NCBI GenBank assembly: GCA_902388545.1
Contig: CABMPS010000057.1
Span: 1-10,018 of the forward strand
Direction of reading: 5' to 3'
DNA: 10,018 nucleotides
From: an uncultured Collinsella sp.
GTDB taxonomy: Bacteria > Actinomycetota > Coriobacteriia > Coriobacteriales > Coriobacteriaceae
In this document: one piece after another, positions 1 to 8,274 of the stretch
Layout of the letters: every line of letters starts with the position of its first letter
How positions within the stretch are numbered: the first letter of the stretch is position 1
The notes under the pieces: generated by a model
Seen by the model: only the letters and a program-made list of their open reading frames with translations
Told to the model about the DNA's origin: nothing
Database searches by the model: none
Program-made: the position numbers and the translations under genes

Positions 1-1
1 G

Positions 2-142
2 TGTATCCAAGATGCCTATAAACAGACCTGCTTGCCTGACCCGCAGACTGCACGCGATAGTGGGTCTGCCCGTACATGGCTGTTCGAGGATGAGATGCCC
101 TGGACCGTCGAATCGGGAAGTACGGGTTCGGCGAAGGAGTAG
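2..142 (+). CDS. C-terminal end of an unidentified protein (5' end outside window)
   Basis: One frame is open from the left edge (position 2) to a TAG at 140-142, giving 46 residues with no credible internal start, so this looks like the tail of a gene that begins before the window. The translated tail is mixed and protein-like: it contains a TWLFEDEMPW segment and finishes in a Gly/Ser-rich stretch followed by AKE. The stop lies directly against a terminator-like hairpin that begins at 143, as expected for the end of a transcription unit. I do not recognise the family. The short length means a chance open frame cannot be excluded. Confidence 0.5.
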   Translation, partial: CIQDAYKQTCLPDPQTARDSGSARTWLFEDEMPWTVESGSTGSAKE

Positions 143-194
143 AGACCGCGACCACCACAAAGGTGCCTGTCCTCTTTGTGGTGGTTTTCGGTCT
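143..194 (+). terminator. Rho-independent terminator-like hairpin after the left-edge gene
   Basis: A perfect 12-bp stem pairs ACCACCACAAAG (151-162) with its complement at 174-185, enclosing an 11-base loop (GGTGCCTGTCC) and followed by TTT. A second outer stem pairs AGACCG (143-148) with CGGTCT (189-194) around a small internal loop. It starts on the base after the stop codon at 140-142, which fits transcription termination. The T run is only four bases (185-188) and is partly inside the stem. The two-tier structure and the loop sequence could also mean it is a dispersed intergenic repeat that doubles as a terminator. Confidence 0.65.
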
Positions 195-251
195 GTCTCG
201 ATCTGTAACATCTAGGATCAAAAATGGCTGCTAGATGTTACAGATCGAGAC
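195..251. repeat. Perfect 21-bp inverted repeat
   Basis: The arm at 195-215 is exactly complementary to the arm at 231-251, with a 15-base spacer at 216-230. The arm begins GTCTCGATCTGTAACA. There is no T run after the right arm, so it is not a typical terminator on the plus strand. It lies between the left-edge gene's terminator and the clpB upstream region, directly abutting the outer stem of that terminator. Possible roles are a miniature palindromic mobile element, a dispersed repeat, or a large RNA hairpin in a long clpB leader. No coding content is evident in it. Confidence 0.8.
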
Positions 252-314
252 GGTAGCGCGCCTGGGCAGCGGCGGGCTGACATCTCAGTACCCTATCCGT
301 AATTCACTCAGAAA

Positions 315-350
315 ATCTTATATATAGAGACTTAGATTTGTGTATAAGAT
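315..350. promoter_or_regulatory. Candidate clpB promoter/operator with a near-perfect 10-bp inverted repeat
   Basis: ATCTTATATA (315-324) and TGTATAAGAT (341-350) are inverted copies matching at 9 of 10 positions, 16 bases apart. The region is AT-rich against a GC-rich background, and each arm carries a -10-like sequence (TATATA at 319-324 region, TATAAG at 343-348). No good -35 hexamer is visible at normal spacing from either. It lies about 80 bases upstream of the clpB start. I did not find the CIRCE element, the HspR HAIR element or the CtsR heptamer repeat that control clpB in other Gram-positive bacteria, so this repeat is the best operator candidate here. Confidence 0.4.
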
Positions 351-389
351 CGCGTAAAGCTGGCAACAATACTTCTCGAACAACGTGAA

Positions 390-407
390 GCCGCCCCGTA
401 GGGCGGC
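390..407 (+). promoter_or_regulatory. GC-rich hairpin in the clpB leader
   Basis: GCCGCCC (390-396) pairs perfectly with GGGCGGC (401-407) around a CGTA tetraloop. It ends eight bases before the clpB Shine-Dalgarno sequence (AGAGAGGTG, 415-423) and has no following T run, so it is not an intrinsic terminator. It may be an mRNA-stabilising 5' hairpin or affect ribosome loading. A regulatory role is inferred from position only. Confidence 0.45.
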
Positions 408-428
408 CGCCCCAAGAGAGGTGATTCC

Positions 429-3053
<2,625 letters not shown>

Positions 3054-3065
3054 CTGAGCTCAAGC

Positions 3066-3100
3066 AAAGGGGCGGCGGGATTTACCCGTCGCCCCTTTTT
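3066..3100 (+). terminator. Rho-independent terminator of clpB
   Basis: An 11-bp stem (3069-3079 with 3085-3095, one G-T pair) encloses a five-base ATTTA loop and is followed by five T residues (3096-3100). Three A residues before the stem extend the pairing. It begins 13 bases after the clpB stop. It also lies beyond the end of the convergent deoR-type gene, but the minus-strand T run is only three bases, so it should work mainly on clpB. Confidence 0.93.
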
Positions 3101-3127
3101 CATGCTGCGTCGAATGTGCCGGGCAGT

Positions 3128-3916
3128 CTAGGCGTAGATGATCTCCAAGTTGGGGGCAAGCTCGGCAAGTCGCTGCCTCGTGTCCGCATCGACACCGGTG
3201 TCGGTGATCAGGCAGTTAATCTCATTGAGGTCAAGGGCGTGAACCAAGCCGATGACGCCGATTTTCGATGAGTCCATGAGGGTTATGCGTCGGTCGGCAG
3301 CGTTCGCGATGGCGCTCACCATGTTCGCCTGCTCCAATCGATGCGCCATAAATCCTTTTGAAAACGAGAAGGTATTGGTTCCCATGAAAGCAGTGGGAAC
3401 AAAGTACTCGTTAAGCAGCCGGATAGTCTCGTTGCCCTGTGTGTAGTGATAGCCAAATCTCAGTTGTCCGCCCAGGAGAATGACCTCGCTGTCCACCAGC
3501 AATTCTTCGGCAAGTATCGCGTGAGATAGGTCGTTCGTGAGAACCGTGAGATTCTTGCGGCCCTTGAGAGCGCGTAGCATGCAGCCCGTTGTTGTTCCCG
3601 ATTGAAGAAAGAACGTGTCGCCGTCGCGCACCATTTTCGCCGCAGCGTAACCGATGCGGCGTTTTTCGTCTTGGGCCGTCGAAGAAGCGTCTTCAAACGA
3701 AAGTTCGCGAGAATTGGGGTTCGGTAAGATCGCGCCGCCATGGGTTCGCCTGAGAAGTCCTCTGCCTTCGAGAGCCCGCATATCCTTTCGAATGGTCGCT
3801 TCCGAAACACCGAAGCGCTCGCTGAGGTCAACAATGCGAACAGTGCTGTTCGCATTGAGTAAGTCGAGTATTTCTTCCTGCCGTTCTTCCAGGTAATAGG
3901 GACGCGGTTCACTCAT
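3128..3916 (-). CDS. DeoR/GlpR-family transcriptional repressor of the adjacent sugar operon
   Basis: The product is a 262-residue cytoplasmic DNA-binding regulator of normal DeoR length. An N-terminal winged helix-turn-helix (about 8-62) carries the family signature FGVSEATIRKDMRALEGRG and ends in RRTHGGA. The DeoRC sensor domain follows, with SGTTT (106-110), LLGGQLR near 147-153 and a MDSSKIG segment near the C terminus, positions that bind a sugar phosphate in this family. The frame is open upstream to 4015, but I place the start at 3914-3916 because MSEPRPYYLEERQ begins there as is usual for the family, and GGGAG lies five bases ahead on the minus strand. The extra upstream residues are hydrophobic and cover the intergenic control region. 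It is divergent from the aldolase-PTS operon, and its effector is probably a phosphorylated intermediate of that pathway (inference). Confidence 0.93.
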   Translation of the reverse strand: MSEPRPYYLEERQEEILDLLNANSTVRIVDLSERFGVSEATIRKDMRALEGRGLLRRTHGGAILPNPNSRELSFEDASSTAQDEKRRIGYAAAKMVRDGDTFFLQSGTTTGCMLRALKGRKNLTVLTNDLSHAILAEELLVDSEVILLGGQLRFGYHYTQGNETIRLLNEYFVPTAFMGTNTFSFSKGFMAHRLEQANMVSAIANAADRRITLMDSSKIGVIGLVHALDLNEINCLITDTGVDADTRQRLAELAPNLEIIYA

Positions 3917-3980
3917 AAGAACTCCCAGGGCTTGTTGTGGGACAAGGCTTGTTACCTTCAGTTTTACCAGAACAACAATT

Positions 3981-4001
3981 CCTGAAATGAAATAAAACAA
4001 C
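3981..4001 (-). promoter_or_regulatory. T-rich repeat tract, candidate operator for the DeoR-type repressor (regulator-proximal)
   Basis: Read on the minus strand, this stretch has TTTTATTTCATTTCAGG, a run of TTT triplets every five to six bases. That pattern resembles the repeated TTTC-type sites known for AgaR-like members of the DeoR family. It lies about 65 bases upstream of the repressor start, where binding could allow self-repression. A related tract occurs at 4068-4089. Assignment is by resemblance and position only. Confidence 0.35.
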
Positions 4002-4016
4002 TCTAAACAAAACATA

Positions 4017-4051
4017 TCGAACGTTCGGGGCAGGTTTTCGACCGTTCGCGG
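4017..4051. promoter_or_regulatory. Pair of direct repeats 21 bp apart, candidate repressor operator
   Basis: TCGAACGTTCGGGG (4017-4030) and TCGACCGTTCGCGG (4038-4051) match at 12 of 14 positions and are 21 bp apart, two helical turns, so bound proteins would lie on the same face of the DNA. The first contains the perfect palindrome CGAACGTTCG (4019-4028), the second a degenerate version. They sit midway between the divergent repressor and aldolase genes, upstream of the operon -10 box. Known DeoR-family operators such as that of GlpR also contain TTCG/CGAA half sites. Confidence 0.5.
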
Positions 4052-4067
4052 TAGCAGACGTCAATTC

Positions 4068-4098
4068 CGAAACAAAGCAAAACAAAACGCAATATAAT
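4068..4098 (+). promoter_or_regulatory. Operon promoter overlapping a T-rich candidate operator
   Basis: A perfect TATAAT lies at 4093-4098, with a weak GAAACA at 4069-4074 as the -35 element at 18-bp spacing. The predicted start of transcription is near 4105, leaving a leader of about 60 bases before the aldolase ATG. Between the two boxes, the minus strand of 4068-4089 reads as repeated TTTTG/CTTTG/TTTCG units of five to six bases, similar to AgaR-type sites. A repressor bound there would block the promoter. The -10 box is convincing; the -35 and operator are less sure. Confidence 0.55.
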
Positions 4099-4165
4099 GA
4101 ACTCGCAAAATGTTGCGTTTGGAGAAAGCCAAACAGCGATGGTCTGCCTGAGGAAAGGAGAACAG

Positions 4166-5053
4166 ATGCTCGTCAGTATGAGAGATATCTGCAACATCGC
4201 CGAACAGAACAATATGGCGGTCGCTGCAGTAAATTCCGCGAGTCTTGAGGCCGTCCGCGCCGCTGTGGACGTGGCGGAGGAAACAGGTTATCCGATTATC
4301 ATCCAGCATGCCGAGGTTCACGAGTCGCTGGTGCCGATTGACGTGGTGGCTCCGCTGGTTACAGCACTGGCTGAGCGCTCGAGTGCGCATATCTGCCTGA
4401 ATCTGGATCATTGTGAGAATCTATCCTATGCTCGTCGTGCGTTGGAGCTCGGTTTCACGGGCGTCATGTTCGACGGTTCTGCACTTTCCTACGAACGTAA
4501 TGTTGAGCTTTCCCAGTACGCTGCCCAGATGTGCGCCGACTTTGGTGCAGGCCTTGAGTGCGAACTTGGTTCTATGGGGTCGCGTGAGGGTGGCGATCCT
4601 GATGCTGGGTCCACGGCGGAAGAGGCGGGCGCCATCTATACCGATCCTGACCAGGCGCGTGACTTCGTTGAGTCCACGGGGCTCGATATCCTGGCCTGCT
4701 CGTTCGGAACGGTGCACGGCCTGTATAAGGGCGAGCCCCATTTGAACATTGACGTTCTGACCGACATTCGCAGCTGTGTGAACGTGCCACTTGTCATGCA
4801 CGGTGGCTCCGGTGTTTCCGACGAGGATTACGCTCGTGCCATCAATGCCGGCATCCGCAAGATTAACTACTACACGTATGGCGTTAAATATGCCGGCGAT
4901 GCCGTGCGCGCCATGGTTGATGAAAAGACTGAGGGACATCCGGATGCTCCGATCTATTGGCACGATATGACGGCAGTCGCGTTCGAGAGCCTGCGCAGCA
5001 CATTCGAGCATGTCGTGCGAGTATTCGCCAATGGCGCGGCTCCTTTGGCTTAA
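4166..5053 (+). CDS. Class II (zinc-dependent) ketose-bisphosphate aldolase, fructose/tagatose-bisphosphate type
   Basis: The 295-residue enzyme should cleave a ketose (bis)phosphate into dihydroxyacetone phosphate and an aldehyde such as glyceraldehyde 3-phosphate. Family residues are all present: catalytic Asp81 and zinc ligand His82 in NLDHCENL, the GVMFDGSALSYERNVELS segment (99-116), ECELGSMGSRE (131-141), zinc ligand His184 in SFGTVHGLYK, and zinc ligand His212 in VMHGGSG followed by GIRKIN (229-234). After KIN the sequence is YYTY, where the better-known fructose/tagatose enzymes have VATE, so its substrate may differ. The frame is open from 4097, but AAAGGAG (4154-4160) six bases before the ATG at 4166 and the alignment of MLVSMRDICNIAEQNN with the family start fix this start. 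It is the first gene of the PTS operon, ending ten bases before the EIIA gene. Confidence 0.92.
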   Translation: MLVSMRDICNIAEQNNMAVAAVNSASLEAVRAAVDVAEETGYPIIIQHAEVHESLVPIDVVAPLVTALAERSSAHICLNLDHCENLSYARRALELGFTGVMFDGSALSYERNVELSQYAAQMCADFGAGLECELGSMGSREGGDPDAGSTAEEAGAIYTDPDQARDFVESTGLDILACSFGTVHGLYKGEPHLNIDVLTDIRSCVNVPLVMHGGSGVSDEDYARAINAGIRKINYYTYGVKYAGDAVRAMVDEKTEGHPDAPIYWHDMTAVAFESLRSTFEHVVRVFANGAAPLA

Positions 5054-5063
5054 GGGGTGTGCT

Positions 5064-5486
5064 ATGAAGAAAATTTTAGTTGCAACCCACGGACGCCTAG
5101 CAAGTGGCGTCAAAAGTGTGGCTGAGGTGCTGCTTCATGATGATAGCGCCATAACCGTCGTTGATTGCTATGTGGACGAATCGGATCCCAATGAGCAGAT
5201 CGCAGAGTTTATCGATGGCGTGAGGCCAGAGGACGATGCGTTGATCGTTACCGATCTTTTGGGCGGGAGCGTCTGCAACATGGTTACGGCCATGCAGCCG
5301 GAAAAGCACGGCATCGTACATGTGACCGGTTTCAACATCGCGTTAATTCTCGAATGCCTGATTACGGGCGAGGCGTTCACGCCCGAGTATATCGACAGCG
5401 TAATCGCGCAGGCATCGACCTCCATGCGGCGTGTGGTCCTGCGGGCAGGCGGGGCGACAGATACCGATGACGATTTCTTTGGATAG
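5064..5486 (+). CDS. PTS mannose/fructose/sorbose-family EIIA component
   Basis: This 140-residue cytoplasmic protein accepts phosphate from HPr and passes it to EIIB. It starts KKILVATHGRLASG, in which His9 matches the phosphorylated histidine of the ManX EIIA domain, and has the family's VTDLLGGSVCN segment near residues 70-80. It is a stand-alone EIIA, not fused to EIIB as in E. coli ManX. The frame is open from 5010 inside the aldolase gene, but AAGGGGTG (5052-5059) ahead of the ATG at 5064 and the family start at MKKILV decide the start. The C terminus is a short acidic tail (DTDDDFFG). It follows the aldolase stop by ten bases. Confidence 0.93.
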   Translation: MKKILVATHGRLASGVKSVAEVLLHDDSAITVVDCYVDESDPNEQIAEFIDGVRPEDDALIVTDLLGGSVCNMVTAMQPEKHGIVHVTGFNIALILECLITGEAFTPEYIDSVIAQASTSMRRVVLRAGGATDTDDDFFG

Positions 5487-5533
5487 GAAGTGGTCCGCTT
5501 TGGCGGGCGGAGCGAAGACGAAAGGAGAACGAA

Positions 5534-6031
5534 ATGATCGTTCAGCTGCGAGTGGATGACCGCCTGGTTCACGGACAGGTCACGCTCATGTGGGGAAAGG
5601 AGCTGAGCACCAAGGGTATTTTAGTCGCGAATGACGCTGCGGCCCAAAATGAAACCCAGTCGTCGACGCTCAAGATGGCTTGCCCGAGTGGGCAGAAGCT
5701 TCTCATCCGTACAATAGACGACGCTATCAAGATTGCTAACGATCCGCGTGCGGGCGAGATGCGCATCTTCGCCCTTACTGGGAACATCGCCGATGCACTC
5801 AAACTAGTGAAAGGGGCTCCCGGTAGGATCGGCAGCGTGAACGTTGCGAATGTCGGCCGCTTCGATCGAAGCGACGATGCAGCCAAGGTGCTGCTGACAA
5901 CGGGTGTAACGCTCAATCCAGACGAGGTGGCTGCAGCGCGCGAGCTGTGTGAGCAAGATCTGCCGGTGTTTCATCAGGTCGGCGTTACAGACGGTAAGGT
6001 CAAGGTTTCCGACCTGCTGGCAAAGCTCTAA
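5534..6031 (+). CDS. PTS mannose/fructose/sorbose-family EIIB component
   Basis: The 165-residue cytoplasmic EIIB transfers phosphate from EIIA to the incoming sugar. Its N terminus IVQLRVDDRLVHGQVTLMW is the signature of the family, with the phosphorylated histidine at residue 13. The length is normal for an isolated EIIB. A strong AAAGGAG (5521-5527) lies seven bases ahead of the ATG. It is separated from EIIA by 47 bases that hold only a small imperfect GC-rich hairpin, and its stop overlaps the ribosome binding site of EIIC. The substrate cannot be read from the sequence. Confidence 0.95.
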   Translation: MIVQLRVDDRLVHGQVTLMWGKELSTKGILVANDAAAQNETQSSTLKMACPSGQKLLIRTIDDAIKIANDPRAGEMRIFALTGNIADALKLVKGAPGRIGSVNVANVGRFDRSDDAAKVLLTTGVTLNPDEVAAARELCEQDLPVFHQVGVTDGKVKVSDLLAKL

Positions 6032-6043
6032 GGAGGGATTGAT

Positions 6044-6871
6044 ATGCTGACGACTGCGCTCTTGGCATATTTGGCAGCTTTTATCTGCTATTTCGTCCAA
6101 TGGACGTTTGGACAGCCCATGATTGACCAGCCCCTGGGCGTGGGTCTTGTGGCGGGCATTATCTTTGGCGATGTTACCGCAGGCATTATCATCGGTGCTG
6201 CGCTCCAGGCTATTTTCATCGGAAGCGTCAACGTGGGCGGTGCGACTTCGGCTGATACGGTGGCAGGAACGGTGCTCGCTGTGTGCTTCGTGGTCGTGTC
6301 TGGCATGGAGCAGGGCGTAGCGATTCCGCTCGCGGTGGCTGCGGCTATTTTTGCGAACATCATCTACTCGCTCGTTCTCAACGTGCTCATGTCTTTCTGG
6401 GCTCCTGTTATTGATTGGGCCGCGAACTCGGGTGACAGTAAGAAGCTCTTCATCTGCCATTTTGGCGGCGCCGTAGTCATGAACGGTCTATTCGCCATCC
6501 CGACGTTTTTGGCGGTGTGGGTCGGTGCCGAGCCGGCATCGCAGCTTATGAATATGGTGCCGCAGGCGGTCCTGAACGGGTTCAATGCTGCATCCGGCCT
6601 GCTTCCCGCCGTGGGCATGGCGCTACTTCTGCGCATGCTCTGGGATAACAAGATTGCAATTTATTTCCTGCTCGGCTTCGTGCTCTTCCAATATCTCAAC
6701 ATGCCCATGGTCGCAATTGCCGCCGTCGGTGCAGTGATCTTGGTCGTTACGGCCCTGCGTGACCTTGAAAATCTCGACCTGCGCAACCAGATTAAGGCCT
6801 TGCGCGAATCGGGCGTCGCAGCTGGTGCCCAGTCCGTCGCCGAGCTCGAAGAGGAGGATTTCTTCGCATGA
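6044..6871 (+). CDS. PTS mannose/fructose/sorbose-family EIIC membrane component
   Basis: This 275-residue integral membrane subunit forms, with EIID, the sugar channel. Hydrophobic segments lie at about residues 2-22, 29-55, 70-120 (probably two spans), 143-167, 175-198 and 202-235. The N-terminal half has the typical glycine-rich pattern GVGLVAGIIFGDVTAGIIIG and a GATSAD motif. The C terminus ends in a charged cytoplasmic tail (ELEEEDFFA). AAGGAGG (6030-6036) overlapping the EIIB stop supports the start. Its stop overlaps the EIID start as ATGA, suggesting translational coupling of the two membrane subunits. Confidence 0.95.
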   Translation: MLTTALLAYLAAFICYFVQWTFGQPMIDQPLGVGLVAGIIFGDVTAGIIIGAALQAIFIGSVNVGGATSADTVAGTVLAVCFVVVSGMEQGVAIPLAVAAAIFANIIYSLVLNVLMSFWAPVIDWAANSGDSKKLFICHFGGAVVMNGLFAIPTFLAVWVGAEPASQLMNMVPQAVLNGFNAASGLLPAVGMALLLRMLWDNKIAIYFLLGFVLFQYLNMPMVAIAAVGAVILVVTALRDLENLDLRNQIKALRESGVAAGAQSVAELEEEDFFA

Positions 6872-7728
6872 GTACCACCGATACCGCAAGCGAGAAGATC
6901 AGCATCTCCACTAAGGATCTTTCCGCTGAAGACCGTAAGATGCTGCGCGGCATCTTCTTCCACTCGTTCAACGTCTTTGCCCATTACGGCGGCGGCGCTC
7001 GCGGAGGCGCTTCAGGCTTCATGTGGTCCATCTGGCCTGCCATCGAGCGTTTCTACCCGGATAAAGAACAGCGTCGCGATGCCCTGGTACGCCATTCGAC
7101 CTGGTATAACATCACGTCAAATGTCGGTACGTTCTGCATGGGCCTTGTTGCCTCGATGGAGAAGGAGAACGCGGCCGAGCCTGATTTCGATACGCATTCG
7201 ATCGACTCGGTCAAAGCTTCGCTCATGGGTCCCATGTCGGGCATCGGCGATGCAATCTTCTGGGGCGTTATCCGTGTTATCGCGGCCTCGGTCGGTATGG
7301 CGCTGTGCTCTCAGAACGGATCGCTTCTGGGTCCGATCGCGTTTCTGCTCATTTACAACATTCCGTCGTGGATTACGCGTTGGGTGCTGACGGTTCTTGG
7401 GTATCGCGTCGGTTCGAGCTTCATCACCAAGATCTACGAGAGCGGCTTGATGGGTATTGTAACCAAACTCTCAAGCACGCTCGGCCTGCTGATGATCGGC
7501 GCCATGGCTGCCTCGTTCGTTAAGTTCAACTGCGCGATCTCAATTCCGATGCCCGAGGGCGATCCGGTCATGATCCAGACGTATCTCGATACGATCTTCA
7601 TCGGCCTGATTCCGCTGCTGTACACCCTGGGTTGTTTCAAGCTGCTCAAGAAGAACACCAACGTGAACTGGATCATTATCGGCACCATGATCATTGGCCT
7701 GGTGCTTGGCCTGACGGGGATTTGCTAG
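6868..7728 (+). CDS. PTS mannose/fructose/sorbose-family EIID membrane component
   Basis: EIID exists only in the mannose PTS family and works with EIIC in sugar uptake. The 286-residue product has the family's N-terminal soluble part with NVFAHYGGGARGG, a Y-P-D-K segment near residue 67, the conserved GPMSGIGDAIFWGVIRVIAA (about 122-141), and hydrophobic spans in the second half, including the C-terminal IIIGTMIIGLVLGLTGI. The start at 6868 has GAGGAGG about 12 bases ahead and overlaps the EIIC stop by four bases. It is the last gene of the operon; a GC-rich hairpin follows 27 bases later. Length and motifs look intact. Confidence 0.95.
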   Translation: MSTTDTASEKISISTKDLSAEDRKMLRGIFFHSFNVFAHYGGGARGGASGFMWSIWPAIERFYPDKEQRRDALVRHSTWYNITSNVGTFCMGLVASMEKENAAEPDFDTHSIDSVKASLMGPMSGIGDAIFWGVIRVIAASVGMALCSQNGSLLGPIAFLLIYNIPSWITRWVLTVLGYRVGSSFITKIYESGLMGIVTKLSSTLGLLMIGAMAASFVKFNCAISIPMPEGDPVMIQTYLDTIFIGLIPLLYTLGCFKLLKKNTNVNWIIIGTMIIGLVLGLTGIC

Positions 7729-7755
7729 TTGCTGCAAGTTTCAAGACGATGTTTA

Positions 7756-7790
7756 CCCGCCCGAGTGTGCCTAAGGTGCGCTCGGGCGGG
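7756..7790 (+). terminator. Terminator-like hairpin after the PTS operon
   Basis: CCCGCCCGAG (7756-7765) pairs perfectly with CTCGGGCGGG (7781-7790); a weaker inner stem with G-T pairs continues to a CTAAG loop at 7771-7775. The stem is strong, but the following CTTGCGTTGGGTTT is not a clean T run, so termination may be partial or need Rho. Position directly after the last PTS gene supports the role. Confidence 0.7.
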
Positions 7791-7791
7791 C

Positions 7792-7960
7792 TTGCGTTGG
7801 GTTTAAAGCAATGTATACACTGTCTGCGCCGATACGCGTAGACGATTCGTAAGCACGTGTGCGCTCTGGATACCGCATCCCGCGGTATCCATGCATTACG
7901 ATGGCCGTAATCAGTCATAGTGTAAGAATGGAATTCAAGCCACACGGAAAGGTGCATGCC
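7792..7960 (+). promoter_or_regulatory. Upstream region of the small hypothetical gene: possible promoter and a 10-bp palindrome
   Basis: A possible promoter is TTGCGT (7792-7797) and TATACA (7814-7819) at 16-bp spacing; it would give a leader of about 135 bases. Within that leader, TGGATACCGC (7867-7876) and GCGGTATCCA (7882-7891) form a perfect 10-bp inverted repeat with a five-base ATCCC loop and no T run after it. This could be an operator or a leader hairpin. No gene or RNA family is recognised in this stretch. Confidence 0.35.
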
Positions 7961-8128
7961 ATGGATAGCAAGGACGAGTGCAAGCAGCCCCTGCGCGAGA
8001 AGAGGGAGACGAAAAAGCCCACCGATCCCTACATTCGTGCCGAGAACGAGGATGACGACGGCTACGATCCTTATAGCGATCGTCGCCCCGAGCGCGAGCC
8101 CCTCTTCGAAGCCGACCCCTGGCGTTAA
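7961..8128 (+). CDS. Small highly charged hypothetical protein, 55 residues
   Basis: The chosen start gives MDSKDECKQPLREKRETKK, then a stretch rich in Asp, Glu, Arg and Pro, ending LFEADPWR. It has no hydrophobic segment, no signal peptide and no motif I know; it looks intrinsically disordered and cytoplasmic. The frame is open back to 7859, but GGAAAGGTG (7946-7954) lies just ahead of the ATG at 7961, and the upstream residues do not resemble this composition. ATG at 7928 is a less likely alternative. It has a terminator-like structure directly behind it and a possible promoter ahead, which supports a real single-gene unit. Function unknown. Confidence 0.6.
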   Translation: MDSKDECKQPLREKRETKKPTDPYIRAENEDDDGYDPYSDRRPEREPLFEADPWR

Positions 8129-8167
8129 GTAGCTGATTTGGGACGGGGCTTTTTTAGCTACTTTGTT
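8127..8167 (+). terminator. Candidate terminator after the small hypothetical gene
   Basis: AAGTAGCT (8127-8134, overlapping the stop codon) pairs with AGCTACTT (8156-8163) around a 21-base loop that itself contains a six-T run (8149-8154). A TGTTTT sequence follows the right arm. The long loop makes the hairpin weaker than usual, so this is probable rather than certain. Confidence 0.5.
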
Positions 8168-8251
8168 TTCGGCTAGAGGCGTTCATGCCTGCCCCCTCGG
8201 CCGCTCGATATCCTCCGGGAGGGGCCACTAATAGAAAACTTGCTTATCCAT

Positions 8252-8274
8252 TAATCAAGATACGCATAATCTTG
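8252..8274. repeat. Partial upstream copy of the ATPase promoter motif
   Basis: TAATCAAGA, nine bases, then TCTTG. It repeats the motif at 8284-8311 (TAATCAAGA, ten bases, TCTTGATTA) with a 32-bp offset, about three helical turns. It also contains a -10-like CATAAT (8265-8270). It is likely a second binding site for whatever recognises the main repeat, or the remains of a promoter duplication. Confidence 0.6.

Noticed and set aside
12..215. Plus-strand 67-codon frame at the left edge
   Set aside because: It runs through the terminator and the inverted repeat, has no ribosome binding site, and competes with a more protein-like frame that ends at 142.
195..327. CRISPR array or tRNA/rRNA gene in the intergenic regions
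   Set aside because: The repeats are single inverted pairs with no regular direct repeat-spacer series, and I saw no cloverleaf or rRNA-like sequence.
3917..4015. N-terminal extension of the DeoR-type regulator to 4015
   Set aside because: The added residues are hydrophobic, do not match the family and overlap the divergent control region; a good ribosome binding site supports the start at 3916.
4097..4165. Upstream start of the aldolase at 4097
   Set aside because: It lies within the last bases of the -10 box, so it could not be in the transcript; the ATG at 4166 has a strong AAAGGAG site.
5494..5511. Small GC-rich hairpin between EIIA and EIIB genes
   Set aside because: The stem is only four to five base pairs and nothing else supports a processing or attenuation site.
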